Source: an uncultured Alphaproteobacteria bacterium (GTDB lineage: Bacteria; Pseudomonadota; Alphaproteobacteria; Puniceispirillales; UBA1172). From it: DNA of 64,000 nt. The position numbers and the translations under genes were made by a program. Under the pieces are notes generated by a model. The model saw only the letters and a list, made by a program, of their open reading frames with translations. It was not told where the DNA came from and did no database searches. Location of the stretch: the NCBI GenBank assembly GCA_958431225.1, contig OY288107.1:1453501-1517500 (forward strand), in the 5' to 3' direction. How positions within the stretch are numbered: position 1 is the first letter of the stretch; the number at the start of each line of letters is the position of its first letter. Below, piece after piece: positions 58,669-64,000 of this stretch.

Positions 58669-59875
58669 GCCAAAAACCAATCCAAAAAATAGTCTGGGAT
58701 TTAACGCCCCCCCCGAAAATACGCGGGTGGTGGTGGCGATGTCCGGGGGCGTGGATAGTTCGGTGGCGGCGGGCTTGCTCGTTGAGGCGGGGTATGAGGT
58801 TATCGGCATCACCTTGCAGCTTTACGACCACGGCGCGGCGGTGCAAGCCAAAGGCGCGTGCTGTGCCGGTGCCGATATTCTGGATGCAAGGGCGGCGGCG
58901 GCGCATCTAGGCATCAAACATTACGTGCTAGATTACGAAAGCCGTTTCCGTGATGCGGTGATAGATGAATTCGCCGATAGCTATCTGCGCGGTGAAACGC
59001 CGGTGCCGTGTATCACCTGCAACCAAACCGTAAAATTCCACGATTTGCTAGCCACCGCCAAGGAACTAGGCGCCGATTGCCTAGCCACCGGACATTATGT
59101 GCAACGGCAGCTAGATGAGGACGGACAAGCAAGGCTCTATTGCGGGGCAGACACAAGCAAAGACCAATCCTATTTCCTATTCGCCACCACGCCAGAACAA
59201 TTAAATTATCTGCGCTTTCCGTTGGGGGCGATAAGCAAGGCGGAAACGCGGGAACACGCGCGCAGATTGGGGCTAAAATTGGCAGAAAAAGCCGATAGCC
59301 AAGATATATGCTTCGTCCCCCAAGGCAAATACGGCGACCTAGTGCGAAAACTCCGCCCGGGCGCGATTGAAGCAGGCGATATTGTGGATACGACGGGCAA
59401 GGTATTAGGGCAACACGAAGGCGTGATAGATTTCACCATAGGGCAAAGAAAAGGGCTAGGCATAGGCGGACGCGGCACCGGCATCGATGAAAACACCCCA
59501 TTATATGTGGTCGCCATCCGCCCCGAACACCGCCAAGTCGTAGTAGGACACAAAGAAGACCTAGCCTGTGTTGAAGTAGTGTTGCGCGACATAAATTGGC
59601 TAGGGCAAGGCGCGATGATAGGGCGCAAAGTGCTCGCAAGGTTAAGGAACACGGCACCGGCAGAACCAGCAGAAGTCACCGCATGGGAAGCGGGCGCGGG
59701 CGGAGACACGGGCGGCGGGAGCGCGGTAGTGCGCCTACTAACCCCCCAATACGGCATAGCAACAGGACAAGCAGCCGCAATTTATGACAGGAAAGATAAG
59801 GCATGGCTATTAGGCGGCGGCTGGATAGCAGAAGCCAAACAAAGAATGGCACTTGACGAAAAGCAGAGCAGTTAG
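58658..59875 (+). CDS. mnmA: tRNA-specific 2-thiouridylase
   Basis: MnmA thiolates U34 of tRNAs for Glu, Gln and Lys. The 405-residue protein has the PP-loop SGGVDSSV near residue 31, the catalytic Cys pair regions VPCITCN and DICFVPQGKYGD, and SKDQSYFL. ATG 58658 overlaps the ferredoxin stop by 11 bp; the tract GGATTAAAGGTG provides the ribosome binding site. Its stop shares bases with the convergent proW stop (59872-59875). The last 500 bp shift to A/C-rich third positions. Confidence 0.96.
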   Translation: MKIEPKTNPKNSLGFNAPPENTRVVVAMSGGVDSSVAAGLLVEAGYEVIGITLQLYDHGAAVQAKGACCAGADILDARAAAAHLGIKHYVLDYESRFRDAVIDEFADSYLRGETPVPCITCNQTVKFHDLLATAKELGADCLATGHYVQRQLDEDGQARLYCGADTSKDQSYFLFATTPEQLNYLRFPLGAISKAETREHARRLGLKLAEKADSQDICFVPQGKYGDLVRKLRPGAIEAGDIVDTTGKVLGQHEGVIDFTIGQRKGLGIGGRGTGIDENTPLYVVAIRPEHRQVVVGHKEDLACVEVVLRDINWLGQGAMIGRKVLARLRNTAPAEPAEVTAWEAGAGGDTGGGSAVVRLLTPQYGIATGQAAAIYDRKDKAWLLGGGWIAEAKQRMALDEKQSS

Positions 59876-61452
59876 CGGTTTTGTCGGAATGCGCCTTGGA
59901 CGATGCGGTCCATCACCATTGCTAGGAAAAGAATGGCAAAGCCGCCCAACAATCCCGGGCCTTTGGCGGCGTATTGTAGGGCTTCAAGAATTTCCTTACC
60001 CAATCCACCACCGCCAATCAATGAGATGATAACCACCATAGACAGACACATCAAAATGGTTTGATTCACCCCTGTCATAATTGATGGCAATGCTAGCGGA
60101 ATTTCCACATCTTTTAACAATTGCCAACGTGACGCACCGAATGCAACCGCCGCTTCCTTGATGCTTTCAGGGACACCGCGCATCCCTAGTGCCGTCAGAC
60201 GAATCACCGGCGGCATCCCAAAAATGATTGTTGCCAGAATTCCCGGCGGGTTGCCTGTGCCGAAAAAGGCTATAATCGGTATCAAATAAACAAATGCCGG
60301 GAGCGTTTGCATGAGGTCTAAAACTGGCTCGGCGGCGGTATAGGCACGGCGCGATTTGCCAAACCAAATTCCCAAAGGAATGCCAATCACCACGCATAAT
60401 AACACCGATGCGCCAACCAAGGCGACGGTTTCCATCGCCACCGCCCAATAGCCAAGCAAGGCAATATAGGCAAGCGATGCCGCCGTGAAAATAGCAACGC
60501 GCGGTCCCGCCGACCGCCATGCCGTCACGCATATAATCAGCATCACAACCGGCCATGGCGAGCCTATCAGGGCGAGCGTCAGCCCATCCAAAACCGCGCG
60601 CACAGCGGCGACCACACCATTAAACACATCGCCCCCCGCAAGCGCCGCCGCATCAATGCGCGCTTCCATCCAATCGGCTAAAGCGGAAAAGAGCGTGCCT
60701 TTACCTTCACCCAAAACGAGATTGGACACGGCTTGTTCAGGGAAAGCGTCCAAGAATAAAAAATTCGTATTGACGGTGAATTTGAAAATGATAAGCGGGG
60801 CGATGGCGGCGGTCAGCACCACGCCTAGAATGATATTACGCATCTGCCGCCCGCTTTCTACTTTACTCGGGTCAATGCGCCAGTTGGAATAGCGCTTTTC
60901 ATAAACCGAATTGGCAATGAATCCTTGCAGTGCTTTGACGATGACAAGCAGAAATAGCCCCGTCATTAAAATCATCGGTGCCTCGGCTTGCATAGCGTTG
61001 GCTTGGGCGAAACTATTATCCGCCGCTTTTTGCAGATTGGCGGCGAGGGTGGTGAAGCGGTCAATATCGGCTTGTTCGGTTGCCGCAGACGCGCGGTCAA
61101 GCATTTGTTGCACGCGTGCCTGTTGCCGTTCCGCCCTTTCAAGCAACTCCGCCCCGGGATTGCCCCAAATACCGCGCCCGATTTGAACCCACGCAAATAT
61201 CTCAAGAATCAGAAACGACCAGAACATCCCCCAAATGGCACGGCTCGCCGCCCAGATAGGACCGCATAGCGCGGCAAAGATATTAAAAGTGTTTGGCATC
61301 ACCCCGGTTGCGTTATGAATTTTGTGGAACGCCGCGACATAAGCATCGCCGTTCGCCCCTACAAATTCGCGGATTGAGGCATCAAGTTCCTCATGATCAA
61401 CTTCAATATCGGATGCTGCCGTGACTTTGATTTCTTCTTGTGGCTCAGTCAT
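59872..61452 (-). CDS. proW: Glycine betaine/proline ABC transporter permease with N-terminal extension
   Basis: A 526-residue inner-membrane permease. The C-terminal 230 residues are a typical ProW domain (ETVALVGASVLLCVVIGIPLGI, EAAVAFGASRWQLLKDVEIPLALPSIMTGVNQ). About 270 N-terminal residues are extra. They include a DUF2628-like hydrophobic stretch (FNIFAALCGPIWAASRAIWG), a coiled-coil-like segment rich in Ala, Gln and Arg (about 105-150) and more membrane helices. The ATG at 61452 overlaps the proV stop by 8 bp. It is the third gene of proX-proV-proW. Confidence 0.88.
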   Translation of the reverse strand: MTEPQEEIKVTAASDIEVDHEELDASIREFVGANGDAYVAAFHKIHNATGVMPNTFNIFAALCGPIWAASRAIWGMFWSFLILEIFAWVQIGRGIWGNPGAELLERAERQQARVQQMLDRASAATEQADIDRFTTLAANLQKAADNSFAQANAMQAEAPMILMTGLFLLVIVKALQGFIANSVYEKRYSNWRIDPSKVESGRQMRNIILGVVLTAAIAPLIIFKFTVNTNFLFLDAFPEQAVSNLVLGEGKGTLFSALADWMEARIDAAALAGGDVFNGVVAAVRAVLDGLTLALIGSPWPVVMLIICVTAWRSAGPRVAIFTAASLAYIALLGYWAVAMETVALVGASVLLCVVIGIPLGIWFGKSRRAYTAAEPVLDLMQTLPAFVYLIPIIAFFGTGNPPGILATIIFGMPPVIRLTALGMRGVPESIKEAAVAFGASRWQLLKDVEIPLALPSIMTGVNQTILMCLSMVVIISLIGGGGLGKEILEALQYAAKGPGLLGGFAILFLAMVMDRIVQGAFRQNR

Positions 61453-62509
61453 TTTCACCTCCCCCATCTTTGCCACCTTGAATCCCGCGTAGAAGCCGTG
61501 CTTTATCAACGACGCCGACATCTTTGTTGTTCTCTGTGATGATGATTGGCGAATAGGTTTCAACGGACAGGTCAATGAGTTGGTCTAAATCGGCGTTCTC
61601 ATCGGCACGGGGGGCATCGTCTAATGCGCGGTCATCATTCGCCAAAAATTCTTTAATCGGTATCATAATGGAATGCGCTTTGACGAGTTTTAGTTTTGAA
61701 ATTCCCTGAACGAATTCGCGCACATAATCATCGGCGGGATTCATAACAATTTCTTCAGGCGTTCCAATTTGCACAATGACCCCATCTTTCATGATGGCAA
61801 TGCGATGCCCGATGCGGATGGCTTCGTCAAGATCGTGGGTGATGAAAAGCGTGGTTTTTTTGAGTTGCGCGACTAGGGCTTTGAATTGATCCTGTAATTG
61901 CAGACGAATGAGTGGATCTAAAGCGGAAAAAGGTTCATCCATCAGTAGAATTTCGGGGTCTGACGCCAATGCCCGTGCGATGCCTACACGTTGTTGCATC
62001 CCGCCCGAAAGCTCGCTAGGCAGGCGGTCTTCATAGCCTGTTAAATCAACCAACCCCAACGCATGGTCAGAAATAGCCCAGCGTTTTGATTTTGACACTT
62101 TTCGGATTTCAAGGGGGTATGCAACATTATCGCGCACCGTCCTATGGGGCATCAGTGCCATGTGTTGAAACACCATGCCGATTTGCTCTGCCCGAATGCG
62201 ACGCAATGCGCTATCGGATACGGCGGAAACATCATGCCCGAGGATTTCAATTTTCCCTGCGGTCGGGTCTATTAGGCGATTGACATGGCGGACGAGCGTT
62301 GATTTGCCCGAACCCGATAAGCCCATGATACAAAATATCTCACCCCGCGAGACTTCAAAACTAGCGCTTTGCACGCCGACTACACAGCCAAAACGTTCAA
62401 GGACTTCGGGTTTGCCGATACCTTCTTTTTTGACGGTTGCCATGGCTTCGTTGGCACGGTCGCCGAAAATCTTCCAAACATCGGTCAGTTTAACAACAGC
62501 ATCACTCAT
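61445..62509 (-). CDS. proV: Glycine betaine/proline ABC transporter ATP-binding protein
   Basis: A 354-residue ATPase. Walker A is GLSGSGKST, the signature is LSGGMQQRVGIARALA and Walker B is ILLMDEPFSALDP. The N-terminal segment KEGIGKPEVLERFGCVVGVQ is typical of ProV. The C-terminal 80 residues are acidic and shorter than a full pair of CBS domains; they end with GGKDGGGEND. A hairpin lies in the gap from proX. Confidence 0.94.
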   Translation of the reverse strand: MSDAVVKLTDVWKIFGDRANEAMATVKKEGIGKPEVLERFGCVVGVQSASFEVSRGEIFCIMGLSGSGKSTLVRHVNRLIDPTAGKIEILGHDVSAVSDSALRRIRAEQIGMVFQHMALMPHRTVRDNVAYPLEIRKVSKSKRWAISDHALGLVDLTGYEDRLPSELSGGMQQRVGIARALASDPEILLMDEPFSALDPLIRLQLQDQFKALVAQLKKTTLFITHDLDEAIRIGHRIAIMKDGVIVQIGTPEEIVMNPADDYVREFVQGISKLKLVKAHSIMIPIKEFLANDDRALDDAPRADENADLDQLIDLSVETYSPIIITENNKDVGVVDKARLLRGIQGGKDGGGEND

Positions 62510-62532
62510 ATAAATCTCTCGCGGTTGCAGTT

Positions 62533-62556
62533 AGGCTACCGCCAAAGCGGTAGCCT
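62533..62556 (-). promoter_or_regulatory. Hairpin between proX and proV
   Basis: A perfect 10-bp stem (62533-62542 with 62547-62556) closes a 4-base loop. No T run follows in the direction of transcription. It fits a processing or stability element that keeps proX mRNA higher than proV and proW, as is common for binding-protein genes. Confidence 0.6.
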
Positions 62557-62588
62557 GTCTATAACAAAGATCAAATACGCACAAGATG

Positions 62589-63539
62589 TTAGTTAGACAG
62601 CCAGCGCAAAATATCATCTTCATTATCTGCAACCCATTGCTTGGCATAGGCAAGGGGTTCTTGACCATCAATGACCAAAGCAAAGGTCATGCCCGAAACC
62701 GTTTGCGTGTCAAATTTCATATTTGACAGAAGCGTTGCGACATCGGGATAGTCTTTTTCCAGCGATTTTGCGTAATGGATATGCAGATACGCCGAATCCC
62801 ATGCAACAGGCGCACTGGATTCTTCAAGCCAGTTTGCCGAATCGGTAGGTTGCGTTACATTCCATTTTGCTGGGTCATAGTCTGGTTCTTCAAGAACAGC
62901 GAGATCATGCAACTCAAACACATAATGCGGGGTATAGCAAAATCCCGCCCATGGTTTACCCGCCTTGATGGCATCGCCTAACTGACCATAAGCAACCGTC
63001 TCATCAATCGCCGTCAGCGTGAAAGTTTGGTCATAGCCATAGGATTTGGCACGGATTTTTTCAACATTGGTTGAAGCCCAGCCCGGCACGCCAATCCATA
63101 ACTCGCCCTGACCATCGCCATCGCTGTCAAAGATTGCGGCAATGTCGGGGTTGGTTAGGTCGTTGATGGACGTGATGCCGTGGGCATCGGCAGTGGCTTG
63201 GTCAACGCACATGCCTTGAAAGGATTCAACGCCATTGCTGTTGATTTCCACTGTGCCCTTATCCTTCACGAATTTATCGTGGAGGTTTTGTTGGTTCGGT
63301 AGCCAGACTTCGGGATGGACGTGCATGGCACCCGAATCCATGGCTTCAAATATGATGGGGTTAGTGCCGTTCTGCAATTCAACCTCATAGCCGAGGTTTT
63401 GTTCAATGGCAACTTTCATAATATGCGCGGCGGCATTGATGGAAGGCCAGTTGCCAACCCCAATCACGATATCGGCAGCAAACACCGGCGATGTGATTAG
63501 CACGGTGCCACTGACTAGTATGGTTTTTAGCATTTTCAT
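62589..63539 (-). CDS. proX: Glycine betaine ABC transporter substrate-binding protein
   Basis: A 316-residue periplasmic binding protein. Residues 1-22 are a signal peptide (TSPVFA cut). The fold begins IVIGVGNWPSINAAAHIM; several Trp residues (VHPEVWLPNQ, GEWLIGV-like GELWIGVPGW, WAGFCYTPHY) could form the aromatic box that binds quaternary ammonium. ATG 63539 follows GGGAG. It is the first gene of the transport operon. The exact ligand is inferred. Confidence 0.9.
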   Translation of the reverse strand: MKMLKTILVSGTVLITSPVFAADIVIGVGNWPSINAAAHIMKVAIEQNLGYEVELQNGTNPIIFEAMDSGAMHVHPEVWLPNQQNLHDKFVKDKGTVEINSNGVESFQGMCVDQATADAHGITSINDLTNPDIAAIFDSDGDGQGELWIGVPGWASTNVEKIRAKSYGYDQTFTLTAIDETVAYGQLGDAIKAGKPWAGFCYTPHYVFELHDLAVLEEPDYDPAKWNVTQPTDSANWLEESSAPVAWDSAYLHIHYAKSLEKDYPDVATLLSNMKFDTQTVSGMTFALVIDGQEPLAYAKQWVADNEDDILRWLSN

Positions 63540-63634
63540 TGATTTCTCCCTATTTCAGTTGTTCTATCAGGTTAACGGCTGAGAAAAAATTGATAAGCGA
63601 AATTTTATGCAGACTATATTCAAAAAAATTGAAC

Positions 63635-64000
63635 TTAGTTAGAGGTTGCAGCTTTGAGCCTATCAACATGGCTTTGAAACCAGCCCCATCTTTGGGCGGC
63701 GGTATCATTGACCACGAGGCATTTTTTGCGGGTATAGACGGGCGCATCAAACAGGGGAAAAATCCGACCATCACGCACGAATCGCCCCGCCAATGCCTCA
63801 GGCAAATACGCCGAGCCACCATTTTCAAGGATGAATTGGAGCGCCCACCATGAACTATCAAAACTAATCCGTGCCACATCGGCATCGTGATAGGATTCGG
63901 CGTGCATCCGACGATAATCACTGCCGTGATCCACAAAAATATAATCGGGATTGCCAGTAATCGGCGCATCTTGCCTATCCGCATAGAGAATGAGACGCTC
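63635..64000 (-). CDS. LysR-family transcriptional regulator, C-terminal part
   Basis: The frame is open from the right edge (ERLILYADRQDAP) to a stop at 63635, giving the last 121 residues. The sequence resembles the effector-binding domain of LysR regulators (SFDSSWWALQFILENGGSAYLPEALAGRFVRDG). The DNA-binding part lies outside the window. It is upstream of and parallel to proX, with a 95-bp gap, and may regulate it. A separate frame over the same bases is a shadow. Confidence 0.8.
   Translation of the reverse strand, partial: ERLILYADRQDAPITGNPDYIFVDHGSDYRRMHAESYHDADVARISFDSSWWALQFILENGGSAYLPEALAGRFVRDGRIFPLFDAPVYTRKKCLVVNDTAAQRWGWFQSHVDRLKAATSN

Noticed and set aside
63619-63633. AT-rich inverted repeat after the LysR stop as a terminator
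   Set aside because: The stem is only five A/T-rich pairs and would be too weak; proX has its own upstream space for a promoter.
63550-63984. Minus-strand frame starting MRIGKMRRLLAIP at the right edge
   Set aside because: It overlaps the LysR fragment in another frame; the LysR frame has recognisable effector-domain sequence and stays open to the window edge.

Overview
The window looks like chromosomal DNA of a marine-type alphaproteobacterium. The evidence is the gene order (dac-clpS-clpA; aroQ-accB-accC; an NDUFA12-type complex I accessory protein), the alphaproteobacterial types of FabI, Aat, RF2 and RNase E, a B12-dependent ribonucleotide reductase and extensive methylated-amine metabolism. 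The exact clade (for example SAR116-like) is inference. Genes are tightly packed: most convergent pairs are within 11 nt or overlap, three of them sharing stop-codon bases. No tRNA, rRNA, IS element or CRISPR array was seen.

Layout. 0-1.5 kb: fabI (partial, minus) diverges from pdxH. 1.7-11.3 kb: one giant cadherin/RTX-like repeat protein. 11.5-12.3 kb: a two-gene HEPN module. 12.5-21.8 kb: a methylamine block, with an FAD/GcvT demethylating oxidoreductase and an MttB-family methyltransferase (plus) facing a soxBDAG sarcosine oxidase operon (minus); an M20 amidohydrolase follows. 23.2-26.0 kb: an AT-rich insert encoding a cytosine-5 DNA methyltransferase and a GHKL/MORC-type ATPase whose C-terminus carries a HEPN-like R-x4-H motif, a probable defence locus. 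26.0-31.7 kb: D-Ala-D-Ala carboxypeptidase, clpS-clpA, a DUF482 acyltransferase and a RidA protein. 31.8-35.4 kb: nrdJ. 35.5-39.9 kb: aat, DUF2155, mlaD and NDUFA12 beside accC-accB-aroQ. This block is flanked by 82-bp inverted repeats and a remnant of the aat start, which record an inversion. 40-50.8 kb: DsbA-like protein, M48 protease, aminotransferase, rne, cell-wall amidase, PBP1A and prfB. 50.9-59.9 kb: an AsmA/YhdP-like protein, tyrS, a hydrolase, then cysE, a cysteine desulfurase, a ferredoxin and mnmA, a sulfur-transfer series. 59.9-64 kb: proX-proV-proW betaine uptake genes and the C-terminus of a LysR regulator.

How the genes may work together. ProXVW would import glycine betaine or a related compound. 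The MttB homologue, the FAD/GcvT enzyme and SoxBDAG could strip methyl groups stepwise toward glycine, passing one-carbon units to tetrahydrofolate. CysE, the desulfurase and MnmA connect cysteine synthesis to tRNA 2-thiouridine. The most unusual items are the methyltransferase/MORC-HEPN locus, the inversion scar at accC/aat, and the MttB-oxidoreductase pair with its palindromic operator.
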